Shown: positions 50,648-59,580, counted from the first letter of the stretch. The stretch: DNA of 64,000 bases from RGIG5579 sp045541915 (GCA_045541915.1 JAZQJZ010000037.1:62001-126000); one strand, 5' to 3'. Notes: a model not told the origin generated them from the letters alone. A program made the numbers and translations.

Positions 50648-51085
50648 ATGAAAAAAGTAAGCGCACTTTTGCTTGCAGTTCTGTTGATCCTTCCTATGGC
50701 TGTTGCTTGCAGCACCGGTCCCAAAGGCGATCCGGTTGAAGTTCCCAATGTTACGGTTGTTAGCTACAAGGGTGTAGAGACCGAGGTTGCCACCGGCGAA
50801 GTTGCTACCGAAGAGAATTCCGTTACCACGTTTTACACCGGTTCTGTTACCGCTTACGTGGAAGAGGGGGCTCTTCTTACCGTAAAGGACGTTTTGGACG
50901 GTTATGCTCGCGATCTGGATTCCACTGCACACTACGATGAAGACACCGGCTGCTACAACAGATTCCACGATATCTTGAACAGCGACGGTTGGTTCTGGAA
51001 CGTTTACGTAAACGGCGCTGAGGCTCGTATGGATCAGGAAGTCAAAGCTGCTACCGATAAGATCGAGATCAGATACGAGAAGTAA
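50648..51085 (+). CDS. DUF4430-domain lipoprotein
   Basis: A 145-aa surface lipoprotein: signal peptide with lipobox PMAVAC, a short acidic linker, and a DUF4430 (transcobalamin-like C-terminal) beta-rich domain marked by LLTVKDVLDGYARDL and GWFWNVYVNG. Such domains occur in clostridial surface proteins, possibly as ligand binders. ATG 50648 follows GAGG. The strong consensus promoter and single-gene terminator suggest high expression. Confidence 0.82.
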   Translation: MKKVSALLLAVLLILPMAVACSTGPKGDPVEVPNVTVVSYKGVETEVATGEVATEENSVTTFYTGSVTAYVEEGALLTVKDVLDGYARDLDSTAHYDEDTGCYNRFHDILNSDGWFWNVYVNGAEARMDQEVKAATDKIEIRYEK

Positions 51086-51097
51086 TGAAAACAAAAA

Positions 51098-51127
51098 AGA
51101 AAAAACGGGAGTGGATCCCGTTTTTTC
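51098..51127 (+). terminator. Intrinsic terminator
   Basis: AAAAAACGGGA / TCCCGTTTTTT hairpin after the DUF4430 gene. Confidence 0.9.
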
Positions 51128-51142
51128 TTGTATAGGTATCAT

Positions 51143-52090
51143 ATGAAAATTTCCATGCAAAAACTAAAAGGCCCCATTTTTCTTCTTTTGGCGGCGCTGG
51201 TCTGGGGCTCCAGCTTCGTCGCACAGGATCTGGCAAGTGACTCTGTGGGAGCGTTTACCTTCAATGGCTTCCGTATGACCCTGGGCGGACTATCGTTGCT
51301 TCCGGTGATTTTGATCAAAAACCGTGGAAAGCTGTTTCGCAGCGTAAATACCAAAAAGGATAAAAAATGGCTGTTCACCGGCGGTATCGTTTGCGGCTTT
51401 ATCGTTTTTTTCGCCGCGTTCTTTCAGCAGCAAGGAATTCAGGAAGGAACCAGCGCCGGGAAAAGCGGATTTATTACGGCAATGTATGTGGTTATGGTTC
51501 CTCTTGTGGGGCTGTTTTTAAAAAAGAAGGTTCGGCCCTCTGTTTGGGGATGTGTTTTCCTTGCGGCCGTGGGGCTTTATCTTCTCTGTCTTGCAGATTT
51601 TTCTGACGGTGTTTCCGGCATTGTGGAAAATCTCACCATGAGCCGCGGAGATCTTTTGACGCTTTGCTGTGCAGTTTGCTACACCTTTCATATTCTGGCC
51701 ATTGACCATTTTGCACCCCATACCGATGGAGTCTTTTTGTCCAGCGTCCAGTTTTTGTTCGCCGGTGCACTGGGCCTTGTTGTTACTCTGATTTGGGAAA
51801 AGCCTTCATGGGAGAACATTTTCTGCGCAATGGGCGCCATTTTGTATGCGGCTCTGTTTTCCTGCGGAATCGGTTATACCTTTCAGATTCTGGGACAAAC
51901 CTCAACTCCTCCGGCGCTGGCATCTTTGATTATGTGCCTGGAATCGGTATTTGCCGTGCTTTCCGACTTGATATTCTTGAATACGCCCATGACATCGGAA
52001 GAGATTTGCGGTTGTATTCTTATGTTTGTGGCCATTTCCTTTGCTAATATTGTGGACTTTTTTCCAAAGAAGAAACCATCACAACAATAA
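51143..52090 (+). CDS. EamA-family (DMT) transporter
   Basis: A 315-aa inner-membrane protein with ten hydrophobic segments in two EamA repeats. ALVWGSSFVAQ and FNGFRMTLGGLSL begin the first, CAVCYTFHILAIDHF the second; SALIMCLESVFAVLS-like text near the C-terminus (reads ASLIMCLESVFAVLSDLIFL) is typical. DMT exporters often move amino acids or metabolites. ATG 51143 follows AGG; two later ATGs are possible. The convergent Lrp regulator next door is a plausible but unproven controller. Confidence 0.88.
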   Translation: MKISMQKLKGPIFLLLAALVWGSSFVAQDLASDSVGAFTFNGFRMTLGGLSLLPVILIKNRGKLFRSVNTKKDKKWLFTGGIVCGFIVFFAAFFQQQGIQEGTSAGKSGFITAMYVVMVPLVGLFLKKKVRPSVWGCVFLAAVGLYLLCLADFSDGVSGIVENLTMSRGDLLTLCCAVCYTFHILAIDHFAPHTDGVFLSSVQFLFAGALGLVVTLIWEKPSWENIFCAMGAILYAALFSCGIGYTFQILGQTSTPPALASLIMCLESVFAVLSDLIFLNTPMTSEEICGCILMFVAISFANIVDFFPKKKPSQQ

Positions 52091-52120
52091 AAAAACTGCG
52101 GTTTTTACCGCAGTTTTTTG
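52091..52120. terminator. Bidirectional intrinsic terminator
   Basis: AAAAACTGCGGT / ACCGCAGTTTTTT hairpin between the EamA and Lrp genes. Confidence 0.92.
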
Positions 52121-52132
52121 TTTAGCAAAAGG

Positions 52133-52573
52133 CTATTCGGCTGCAATGTCCACATCTCTTGGTTCCACGGGAGTGGAAAATACAATTTGTGTGATGGTTC
52201 TTCCAAATTGCTGAAGAGACCCCAAAAACACCTCCAGCTCCGCAGTGGTACGGAAGGCAACCTTTACCAGCTGGGAGTACTGTCCGGTTACACAAGAGCA
52301 TTCCAAAACATTGGGACAATTTCTTACAAAGGGATAAAAATCCGATTTTTGATCGGGTGTTACCTCCACACTAATGAAGGCGGTCACATCAAATCCCAAT
52401 TTGGAACGGTCAATGGTCATATGATATCCCTTGATCAGCCCCTCCTGGGTGAGTCGATCAATTCGCGCGGAAACGGCGGGAGAAGAGAGGAATACCTCCT
52501 TTGCAATCTCCTTGACTGAAATTCGCGCATTTTTTTGTAGCATTTGAATGATTCTCTCGTCAACTTTATCCAT
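52133..52573 (-). CDS. Lrp/AsnC-family transcriptional regulator
   Basis: A 146-aa amino-acid-responsive DNA-binding protein. N-terminal helix-turn-helix (DERIIQMLQKNARISVKEIAKEV, SSPAVSARIDRL) and C-terminal RAM effector domain (FISVEVTPD, ECSCVTGQYSQLVKVAFRT). AAGGAG precedes the ATG. A single gene; targets unknown. Effector probably an amino acid by family precedent. Confidence 0.93.
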   Translation of the reverse strand: MDKVDERIIQMLQKNARISVKEIAKEVFLSSPAVSARIDRLTQEGLIKGYHMTIDRSKLGFDVTAFISVEVTPDQKSDFYPFVRNCPNVLECSCVTGQYSQLVKVAFRTTAELEVFLGSLQQFGRTITQIVFSTPVEPRDVDIAAE

Positions 52574-52710
52574 TTTTACTCCTTACAACCAAACGATTCC
52601 TAATTTTCTCAAAATTTCCCCACGATTATAGCACACAAAATTAACAAAATCAAGTTTTTGTTCCATATAACTTTATTATGTTTGCATATCGATTTTTTAT
52701 ATAAGAAAGA

Positions 52711-52737
52711 AAAAACGAAGCGCCGAACGCTTCGTTA
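52711..52737 (-). terminator. Terminator of the murC-NERD-rluA unit
   Basis: AACGAAGCG / CGCTTCGTT hairpin with T-run on the minus strand, overlapping the rluA stop. The gap 52574-52710 holds the AT-rich Lrp upstream region only. Confidence 0.85.
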
Positions 52738-53379
52738 TCTGGAAAAGAAACGGGAAAAGCGATCCCAAGGAAGAGATTCTTCCGGAAGGCAGGAAAAGGT
52801 GAGCTTTTCACCTGTTTCCGGGTGAGAAAATGAGATTCGATGGGAAAACAACGCCAGTTGACCTTTTTCTCCTCCATATTTGCGATCGCCCAAAAGGGGC
52901 ATTTTTCGGCTGGCGAACTGCACCCGGATCTGGTGGGTTCGACCGGTGATCGGTTGAACGGATACCAAGCATCCCTCCGGGGAACAGGCGAGGGTACGGT
53001 AATGCAAAATGGCTTTTTTTACGCCCCTTCTTTCCCGTTTCACCGGAAAGACCTTTCCCCTCTGACGGTCGAAAAACAAAAGGTCCTCTAAAATTCCCTC
53101 CGGAATTTCGGGCGCGTGGCATAAAACGGCAAAGTACTCCTTTTCCATATGACCGGATGCAATGTACTCCGAAAGGGTGGCTGCGGCTTTTTTGGTTCTG
53201 GCAAATACCATCACTCCGGAAGTTTCCCGGTCCAGGCGGTGAACCGGGAAGATCTGACCTCCCAGCTCCTTTTGCAACAGATCCGGCATATTGGGATTGT
53301 TTTTGTCGTCGCCCTGGGAAAGAATTCCAGCCGGCTTTTCTGCCACGGCAATGTGCTGATCAAAATACAGTATGTTCAT
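52735..53379 (-). CDS. RluA-family pseudouridine synthase
   Basis: A 214-aa RNA-modifying enzyme. Catalytic Asp in HRLDRETSG, EKEYFAVL, GRTHQIRVQFA and GDRKYGG are the RluA/C/D motifs. The family targets 23S rRNA or tRNA; no S4 domain is present, so it is a short single-domain member whose target is unknown. ATGs at 53382 and 53379 overlap the NERD gene stop; MNILYFDQHIAVAEKP is the natural start. Confidence 0.9.
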   Translation of the reverse strand: MNILYFDQHIAVAEKPAGILSQGDDKNNPNMPDLLQKELGGQIFPVHRLDRETSGVMVFARTKKAAATLSEYIASGHMEKEYFAVLCHAPEIPEGILEDLLFFDRQRGKVFPVKRERRGVKKAILHYRTLACSPEGCLVSVQPITGRTHQIRVQFASRKMPLLGDRKYGGEKGQLALFSHRISFSHPETGEKLTFSCLPEESLPWDRFSRFFSR

Positions 53380-54089
53380 CATTCGTAACCATTTCGATCC
53401 AAATGTCTTAAGGATCTTTCGTGATGCTTTTTTCTTCTCCGGCTGCGAACGCAATTTCGCCGGATGCATTTTTCCAATGATAAAATATTGGCTCTTGATA
53501 GGTAGGATGTTCCCGGTTTTGCAGTCATCACACCGCGCGCTTTTCGCGTTTTTCCGCCGCTTTTGATGTAAGGCCCCATCTCCTCCAAGCGCAGAATTCC
53601 ATCTTCCAGCCTGGAAAAAAGCACCTTTTTTGAGGTAAAGACCACGATTCCCTTGACCGGGGTTTTTCGAAACAACCGGGATTTCTTCAGCACTCGTAAA
53701 AGAGCCTGCCGATGGACCTCGTTTTGCAGAAGGGGAGAGTGAAAGCGAATGACCTTTTCACCGTAGATCTGCACCCATTCTTTTTTGCCAATGTTGATCT
53801 TGCCGTTGTGGCTTTTGGTTTCAATGACAAAAATTCCCCATTTGCAAAGGAGAATGTGGTCGATCTGAGTCACAGAGCGTTCGGTTTTTAAAAACACATT
53901 GTTCAGAAGCACCGCACCCGGAAATTGCTCCTTGATGTAATCGGAAACCTCTTTTTCTGCCCGGTCTCCGAAATGACGCACCTTGCTTCTTTTCCATTCC
54001 TTCCGAATATGAAAAGCCAAAAGGATCAAAAGCGCTATGGCATCCACAGACAGAAAGATCAAGAGAATGAGTGTGGCCGAAGGGGTCAC
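53379..54089 (-). CDS. NERD-domain protein (nuclease-related)
   Basis: A 236-aa protein with one N-terminal transmembrane helix (about 7-27) and a NERD domain: GDRAEKEVSDYI, then QIDHILLCKWGIFVIETKSHNGKI with the Asp and ExK of the PD-(D/E)XK fold. The C-terminus is very basic. NERD proteins are presumed DNA-processing or plasmid-uptake related; function unproven. A GTG start overlaps the murC stop (GTGA). The gene lies between murC and rluA in a three-gene unit. Confidence 0.86.
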   Translation of the reverse strand: MTPSATLILLIFLSVDAIALLILLAFHIRKEWKRSKVRHFGDRAEKEVSDYIKEQFPGAVLLNNVFLKTERSVTQIDHILLCKWGIFVIETKSHNGKINIGKKEWVQIYGEKVIRFHSPLLQNEVHRQALLRVLKKSRLFRKTPVKGIVVFTSKKVLFSRLEDGILRLEEMGPYIKSGGKTRKARGVMTAKPGTSYLSRANILSLEKCIRRNCVRSRRRKKHHERSLRHLDRNGYE

Positions 54090-55468
54090 TTGGCGATCTC
54101 CGTCAAAACCAGATCGGTCAGATTGATGATGTCGCCTGCGCCCATAATGATCAAAAGCCCTTTTTCACCGCTTTCCTTCAGGTGCTGGGAAATGCTCTCA
54201 AAGGAACCTAAATATTCACCGTTTTGGCTCTCTTTGGCTAAATTTTCGGCAGTAATTCCCTCCAAAGGCTTTTCCCTTGCAGGATAAATATCCGCAAAGA
54301 TTACCCGATCTGCCATGGCAAGAGAGGAAAGAAAATCATCCCAGTATGCTCGGGTTCTGGTGAAGGTGTGAGATTGAAAGACCACCGTGATCTTTTCATA
54401 TCCCAATTTTTTTGCGGAAGAGAGGGTGGCGCGTATCTCGTCCGGGTGATGGGCGTAATCGTCAAACACTCTCATTTTTCCGCATTTTCCGCGGTATTCA
54501 AATCTCCGCTCCACTCCGCGGAAGGCCTCCAGGCCTTTTTTTACATATTCGGGAGAAACTCCGGAAAGATAGGCAGCCGAGGCAGCGGCCAGAGCGTTTT
54601 GTACATTGTGAACACCGGGAACGGAAAGGGTGCAAGAGGTGTAAAGACCTTCTTTTGTGAAGATATCAAAGGAGTAAAAGCCACTTTCCTCCCGAAGATG
54701 ATCACACCAAAGATCCTTTTTCTCGTTTTGGGAAAAGAAAAAGACGGGGCTTTCCGTGCGGGAGGCGATCACCCTTGCTCCCTCATTGTCAAAATTGCAA
54801 ATGGCAAAGCCTTCCTTTGCCAGATCTGCAAAGGAAACAAAGGAGCGGTACACATCTTCCAGTGTGGGGAAGAAATCTGCGTGGTCATGCTCCACATTTA
54901 AAATCAAAGCAAGGTGTGGGAAGAAATCCAAAAAGGAATTCTGGTATTCGCAAGCCTCGAAAATAAAATCATCCCCCTGTCCCAAACGGTAGGTGGAGCC
55001 GATGGCTGGAAGTCTTGCTCCCACCATCACCGTGGGATCCCGTTCTTCTTCGGCCAGGAAAATAGAGGCGAGCATTCCGGTGGTGGTGCTCTTTCCGTGA
55101 GTGCCGGAAACACCAATGGGATTTTTGCTTTGCCTCATCATCTGTCCCAGAAAATGGGCGCGGGTCATTTCCGGAATCCCCAGGCTTCTGGGGTAAGAAA
55201 GAACAATGTCATCGTCGTGAATGGCTCCGGTATAAACAATCAAGTCCACGTTATCATAGAAGCGTTCGGAAAAATAATTGTAAACGGCAATTCCGGTTTC
55301 TTCCAGCTCGCGGGTGGTTCTGGTTAAGGTGGCGTCATACCCGGCTACCTCGCATCCCATCCTTTTTGCCCAAAAAGCCAGGGAGGACATACTTACACCG
55401 CCGATCCCCAAAAAGAAGATTTTTGTGGATTTTCCCGGTTTTTTTAAAAAAAAGCGATCATTCATCAT
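54086..55468 (-). CDS. murC: UDP-N-acetylmuramate--L-alanine ligase MurC
   Basis: Adds L-alanine to UDP-MurNAc, the first peptide-stem step of peptidoglycan synthesis; cytosolic, 460 aa. Rossmann GIGGVSMSSLAFWAK, ATP site GVSGTHGKSTTTGM, EACEYQNSFLDF, and FDDYAHHPDEIRA in the central and C-terminal domains. Start ATG 55468 lies 7 bp after AGGTG; an in-frame GTG at 55477 overlaps that site. First gene of the murC-NERD-rluA unit, divergent from spoVG. Confidence 0.95.
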   Translation of the reverse strand: MMNDRFFLKKPGKSTKIFFLGIGGVSMSSLAFWAKRMGCEVAGYDATLTRTTRELEETGIAVYNYFSERFYDNVDLIVYTGAIHDDDIVLSYPRSLGIPEMTRAHFLGQMMRQSKNPIGVSGTHGKSTTTGMLASIFLAEEERDPTVMVGARLPAIGSTYRLGQGDDFIFEACEYQNSFLDFFPHLALILNVEHDHADFFPTLEDVYRSFVSFADLAKEGFAICNFDNEGARVIASRTESPVFFFSQNEKKDLWCDHLREESGFYSFDIFTKEGLYTSCTLSVPGVHNVQNALAAASAAYLSGVSPEYVKKGLEAFRGVERRFEYRGKCGKMRVFDDYAHHPDEIRATLSSAKKLGYEKITVVFQSHTFTRTRAYWDDFLSSLAMADRVIFADIYPAREKPLEGITAENLAKESQNGEYLGSFESISQHLKESGEKGLLIIMGAGDIINLTDLVLTEIAK

Positions 55469-55568
55469 TAAATTCACCTAAATTTCACATTCGTATTTTA
55501 AAATGGCACCAGAAAGAGGAAACTATATTTCCCAAGACTTCAAAAGACCTAATACAAGGAGAAGAATT

Positions 55569-55856
55569 ATGAATATTACCGATGTTAAAATCAGAAAGAC
55601 TTTTACGGAAGGACCGATGCTTGCCGTTGCCAGCATCACCTTTGATCACGTTTTTGTAGTGCATGATGTGAAGGTGATCTTTGCCAATGACCGTCACTTT
55701 ATTGTGATGCCCAGCAGAAAGAACGCTGACGGCACCTACCGCGATATCGCCCATCCCATTACTGCCCAGTTCCGCGCCGAAGTGGAAGAGGCGGTTTTGG
55801 CTGCATTCCGCCAGGCCCAAGCGGAATCGGAAGCGGCCGTTTCTTCGGAAGCATAA
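55569..55856 (+). CDS. spoVG: Septation/sporulation regulator SpoVG
   Basis: A 95-aa nucleic-acid-binding regulator of septation and sporulation. MNITDVKIRK, LAVASITFDHVFVVHDVKVI and FIVMPSRKNADGTYRDIAHPI are the family blocks; the alanine/glutamate-rich tail is variable. AAGGAG precedes the ATG. Monocistronic, ended by the hairpin at 55895-55930. In Bacillus it is sigma-H driven; no convincing sigma-H promoter was found by eye. Confidence 0.96.
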   Translation: MNITDVKIRKTFTEGPMLAVASITFDHVFVVHDVKVIFANDRHFIVMPSRKNADGTYRDIAHPITAQFRAEVEEAVLAAFRQAQAESEAAVSSEA

Positions 55857-55894
55857 GAACCTTTCCTATTATATCTTCAAAATTCCAATTTTGC

Positions 55895-55930
55895 AACACT
55901 TCCCGTTTTTTTCCAAGGGAAGTGTTTTTT
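55895..55930 (+). terminator. Intrinsic terminator of spoVG
   Basis: AACACTTCCC / GGGAAGTGTTTTTT hairpin. Confidence 0.9.
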
Positions 55931-55943
55931 CTTCCGTGAGGAA

Positions 55944-55972
55944 TTGACGGGGCAAGCTTTTTTCCGTATAAT
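55944..55972 (+). promoter_or_regulatory. Promoter of hypothetical membrane protein gene
   Basis: TTGACG (55944-55949), 17 bp, TATAAT (55967-55972). Confidence 0.85.
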
Positions 55973-56004
55973 AGAACCATCAAAAAAAGGAAAGGGCGGC
56001 AGAA

Positions 56005-56997
56005 ATGGATCGCGCAAAAAAATTCTTGGAGCAGCATCTTCCCCAAAAAAAGAATACCCTCCTGGTAGTGGCAACGCTTCTTATTACCTTTGGGGTTTAT
56101 TTTTCCTTTCCCTATCGGGGGATCGCGGCTACATTCCCGTTGATGTTCCTGTTTTCGTTCCTGGGAGCAAAGGTCTATCCCAATTTTTTGTTTTGCTCTT
56201 TTGCCTCGTTTGGCATCGGCATCTTTTACGGAATGATGGCAGCCCTTCCGGATCCCTTTACCTTTGGCTTTGTAACCTTGATCGTTTCTTTTTGCGGCGC
56301 CTTTTGCGGAAAGAATCTGATTTCTTCCCTTGGAAAAAAACAATGGGGCAAGACTTTTTTGTGTCTGTTTTTCACCGTTTTAGGAATTGCAACGCCCTTG
56401 TTTTCCGCCGGATTGCCCACCCAATTTGTGGCGGAACGGCAAAGAGCCGCAGAGTATCTGGAAAAGACCTATCCCGATCAGACCTTTGACCGTATGACTT
56501 TTTTCTATGATCTTCGGGAAAAAGGGTATCGGGCCAACGTGGAATACCGGAACGGAGAAGGCGTTTTGGAATCAGAACTGTTTTTCGGCCGGGATGAGAT
56601 CCGTGACGGTTACTTTACTGACTATGCCACCGCGCTTCTCATCAAGAGAAAATCCGAGTTGGTTCGAGTATTTCAGAAAAACGAAATGAATGTGATCACT
56701 CAGGAAGTAGAGATTTTGCCCACAAAGGACGGGGTGGTTCCCGGTGCTTACGGACAAATTCCGGAAGAAATGATCGCTTTGACTCATTTTTCCGTTACCT
56801 TCCGTGAAGAAAAGCCGGAGCGAACAGAATTTGCTCAGGCCTGCAAAGAGGTTGTTGCGGCACTGAAGGAGGAAAAGGTTACCTTCGGAGCTCTTACCTT
56901 TTACGGGTTGGATGCCGGTAACACAGTCCACCGCTGTCAGGTTACCTGGGATACCGACCCAGAAAGCATCCTTTCGCTGGTAACCAAAAATTCATAA
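56005..56997 (+). CDS. Hypothetical membrane protein
   Basis: A 330-aa protein. The N-terminal third has four or five transmembrane segments (about residues 18-36, 40-60, 62-80, 83-105, 115-135). The C-terminal ~190 residues are soluble, alternating alpha/beta (DRMTFFYDLREKGYRANVEY ... VEILPTKDGVVPG), with no recognised domain. AAAGGG precedes the ATG. Single gene with its own promoter and terminator, between spoVG and the SpoIIM-like gene; context hints at envelope or sporulation but does not prove it. Confidence 0.7.
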   Translation: MDRAKKFLEQHLPQKKNTLLVVATLLITFGVYFSFPYRGIAATFPLMFLFSFLGAKVYPNFLFCSFASFGIGIFYGMMAALPDPFTFGFVTLIVSFCGAFCGKNLISSLGKKQWGKTFLCLFFTVLGIATPLFSAGLPTQFVAERQRAAEYLEKTYPDQTFDRMTFFYDLREKGYRANVEYRNGEGVLESELFFGRDEIRDGYFTDYATALLIKRKSELVRVFQKNEMNVITQEVEILPTKDGVVPGAYGQIPEEMIALTHFSVTFREEKPERTEFAQACKEVVAALKEEKVTFGALTFYGLDAGNTVHRCQVTWDTDPESILSLVTKNS

Positions 56998-57000
56998 AGA

Positions 57001-57028
57001 AAAGACCGCTTTGGCGGTCTTTTTTTTT
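57001..57028 (+). terminator. Intrinsic terminator
   Basis: AAAGACCGC / GCGGTCTTTTTTTTT hairpin. Confidence 0.9.
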
Positions 57029-57069
57029 GCCCGGAACCGTATAATGGAAAAAAACAAGGAGCAAAAAGG

Positions 57070-57699
57070 GTGTTTCCAAAGCATTTTTATCGCGCCAAAT
57101 ACCGAAAAAAATTTCATCGCTATTACCGATTCTTTTTTCTCTCCGGCGCTGTTTTTCTTCTGTTTCTTATTCTGGAGTTGTTTTGTTACGGCTCCGGCGG
57201 ATATCAGATGACGGGAGGAGAAATAGCTTTTGAACGGTTGTTTTCCAATTTGTTTTTCGGAGAGGGGATCTGGTTTCTTGCCACCTATCTTTTAGGGATC
57301 ACGGTTTATGCGCCGGCATTTCAACTGATGTCCGCAGCCCTCCGCGGTGCTCTGTCCGGCTTTTTGCTTTCTTCTCTTATAGGAGAGCTTCGGGAGGGGA
57401 GTGGTTTTGTTCTGTTTTTTCTGGTTCTGGTATACTGCCTTGTTTCCACACAGCTGTTCTGTTGCTATGCCAGCTTTTGCACCACGGTATCCTTGCGGCT
57501 TTTCACCGACGCCACGTTAAAGCGATACCCTGCAGTTGAGAGCCGAATGTTCGGAGGCACTCTGTTTCATTCCCAGCCCTTTTGCAATACCGTCAATCTC
57601 CGTTTCCTTTTTTCCTATTCTATGATGCTTTTTCTCTCTCTTTTGCTATCGTCCCTTTTGATTGCAAGCTATTCCTTTTTTTGTAGCTTGATTGGATAA
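57070..57699 (+). CDS. SpoIIM-like integral membrane protein
   Basis: A 209-aa polytopic protein with a basic N-terminus (FYRAKYRKKFHRYY) and five hydrophobic segments. LGITVYAPAFQLMSAALRGALSGFLLSSLI resembles the central DUF95 block of SpoIIM, the engulfment scaffold that recruits SpoIID/SpoIIP, and the following gene is Xer-like, as in the spoIIM-xerD neighbourhood of many Firmicutes. Similarity is modest, so the name rests largely on context. GTG 57070 has AAGGAG 8 bp upstream. Confidence 0.5.
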   Translation: MFPKHFYRAKYRKKFHRYYRFFFLSGAVFLLFLILELFCYGSGGYQMTGGEIAFERLFSNLFFGEGIWFLATYLLGITVYAPAFQLMSAALRGALSGFLLSSLIGELREGSGFVLFFLVLVYCLVSTQLFCCYASFCTTVSLRLFTDATLKRYPAVESRMFGGTLFHSQPFCNTVNLRFLFSYSMMLFLSLLLSSLLIASYSFFCSLIG

Positions 57700-57725
57700 A
57701 AAGCCCTTTGGGGCTTTTTTCTTTT
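57700..57725 (+). terminator. Intrinsic terminator
   Basis: AAAAGCCC / GGGCTTTTTT hairpin after the SpoIIM-like gene. Confidence 0.85.
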
Positions 57726-57747
57726 TTGTAAACATTGGGGAAAAAAC

Positions 57748-57776
57748 TTGCCAAGAGAAGCGTTTTATTGTAAAAT
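57748..57776 (+). promoter_or_regulatory. Promoter of the Xer-like gene
   Basis: TTGCCA (57748-57753), 17 bp, TAAAAT (57771-57776). Confidence 0.7.
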
Positions 57777-57806
57777 GAAAAGGAGAAAAAGAGGGGAGGG
57801 ATCCGA

Positions 57807-58607
57807 TTGGAAGTGTATCTTCAGAAGATGGAAAAGCAAAAGAAGGCCAATACGGTGTTATCCTATCGGCGCGATCTTTTCTCCCTGGCCAGCTATTTTG
57901 ATCCAAAGCCCCTTTCTCAGGTATCTTATGACGAGCTTTTTTCTTATTTTAGTTTTCTTTCCCAAAAGGCATCCGCCGGCTCCCTTTCCCGAGCGCTTTC
58001 TGTGGCGCGAGGGTTCTTCCGCTATCTTTTGGAGACCGGGCAGATCCGGCTTGATCCTATGAAGGGAATTTGCGCCTCTTGCTTTTCCTGCCGAAAGGAA
58101 GAAATGCTAAAGTCCGAGGATTTTTCTCGCCTCATTTGTGATGTTTCCCCCGGGATCCGCGGAAGACGGGATGCGGCCATGATTGCCCTCCTCTGTGAGA
58201 CGGGAATTCAGGTTTCAGAATTGGTGGCGCTGGATCGCAAGGATATCCTTTTTGCTCAAAACGAAATTCTTTGCGGAGCCGGACCGAAAAGACGCTCTGT
58301 GCCTTTGACGGGTGGCACAATGGATCTGATTGATGCCTATCTTTCCCTGGCCAGACTTCAGAATCCCGAAGAAAGTGCTCTGTTTTTAGGATCCTCCGGC
58401 AAACGAATGACCCGCCAAGGATTTTGGAAAAATTTAAAGGACCGTGCGCTGCGTTTGGGAATCCAGGGATGCACTCCTCAGGGAATCCGTCAAGCGCTTT
58501 CCATGCACCTGATCCATCAGGGAAAATCGAAAAAGCAGGTGCTTTCCCTTTTGGGAAACCGATCGGACGCTCTTTTGCGTCAATACGAAAAACAAAAAAG
58601 GAATTGA
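57807..58607 (+). CDS. Degenerate Xer-family tyrosine recombinase
   Basis: A 266-aa protein with the SAM-like N-terminal domain (NTVLSYRRDLFSLASYF) and the catalytic fold of XerC/XerD, about 30 residues shorter than usual. Conserved catalytic residues are altered: box I ETGIQVSEL has Gln135 for Arg; TPQGIRQ has Gln225 for His (Arg228 kept); LLGNRSD has Asn251 for His; Lys161 and Tyr260 remain. Strand cleavage is therefore doubtful, while DNA binding may persist. TTG start after GGGAGGG. Its stop is 3 bp before the DUF624 gene. Confidence 0.82.
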   Translation: MEVYLQKMEKQKKANTVLSYRRDLFSLASYFDPKPLSQVSYDELFSYFSFLSQKASAGSLSRALSVARGFFRYLLETGQIRLDPMKGICASCFSCRKEEMLKSEDFSRLICDVSPGIRGRRDAAMIALLCETGIQVSELVALDRKDILFAQNEILCGAGPKRRSVPLTGGTMDLIDAYLSLARLQNPEESALFLGSSGKRMTRQGFWKNLKDRALRLGIQGCTPQGIRQALSMHLIHQGKSKKQVLSLLGNRSDALLRQYEKQKRN

Positions 58608-58610
58608 AAA

Positions 58611-59567
58611 ATGGGATTGTTAAATGGTTTTCTCAAGCCCGGAAAGGGCATAAAAAAAGAGGATGTTGCAAAGAATTTCGGCTTTAAGCGCTTCTTTTCC
58701 ACTTTTGCCGATAAATTTTGGAGGCTGGTTACGCTCAACCTCTTATTCTTTCTTGTTAACGCCGCCGTGTTTGCTCTTTTTGCCTATCTGGCCGGAGTGG
58801 GAGGGGTTCCGTATCAAACCCCCACAAATGTTCTCTTTCAGCCTCTTTACGGTGTGATGCTCCACGGCGAAAGCCACGCTCTCAATGCCCTTTACGGGGT
58901 GGTGGGGATTCAGATTCAGCACACCTATCCCTCCACCGCAACAAACCTTCTCCTTTTGGCCGGGTGTATCACCCTTTTCACCTTCGGCCTTGCCACTGCC
59001 GCTATGACCTATATTCAGCGCAATTTTGTTCGAGCTGAGCCGGTGGATATGGCAGAGGACTTTTTCGGATGTATCAAACGCAACTGGAAGCAGGCGATTC
59101 TTCTGGGACTTGTGGATATCTTGTTTGCCTTTGTTATCGCGTTTGATTTGATCAGTTACCTTTATGCCAATCAAAGCTTTATGATGCTGGTGCTTTTGTA
59201 CCTTACCTTCTTTTTGACGGCCATCTATCTGATGATGCGTCCTTACATGTATTTGATGTGCATCACCTTTGATCTGAAGATCGGCAAGATCATTAAAAAT
59301 TCCTGGATTCTAGCCATTTCCGGTATCGGAAGAAATCTTCTCTGCGGTATTTGCGCCCTGGCGGTTCTGGTGCTGAATGTAGTGGTGTTCAGTTTCATCC
59401 CCTCCTTGGGAGTGGGAATGCTTTTCATCTTCACCATCTCCATTGCCTGGTTTTTCCAGATCTATGGCGCTTGGCCGGTGGTGAAAAAATATATGATTGA
59501 CCCTTTCTACGAAGAAACGGCTCCAGAAGAAACAAAGGAAGAAGCCATTTTCGAAGATCGCGGCTAA
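58611..59567 (+). CDS. DUF624 (YesL-like) membrane protein
   Basis: A 318-aa protein with about five or six transmembrane segments. DKFWRLVTLNLLFFLVN near residue 34 and FGLATAAMTYIQRNFVRAEPVDMAEDFFGCIKRNWKQA are typical of DUF624/YesL proteins, often found with carbohydrate transporters, role unknown. It starts 3 bp after the Xer-like stop and may share its transcript. Acidic C-terminal tail. No sugar transporter genes are nearby. Confidence 0.8.
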   Translation: MGLLNGFLKPGKGIKKEDVAKNFGFKRFFSTFADKFWRLVTLNLLFFLVNAAVFALFAYLAGVGGVPYQTPTNVLFQPLYGVMLHGESHALNALYGVVGIQIQHTYPSTATNLLLLAGCITLFTFGLATAAMTYIQRNFVRAEPVDMAEDFFGCIKRNWKQAILLGLVDILFAFVIAFDLISYLYANQSFMMLVLLYLTFFLTAIYLMMRPYMYLMCITFDLKIGKIIKNSWILAISGIGRNLLCGICALAVLVLNVVVFSFIPSLGVGMLFIFTISIAWFFQIYGAWPVVKKYMIDPFYEETAPEETKEEAIFEDRG

Positions 59568-59580
59568 TGAAAAAATAGAT

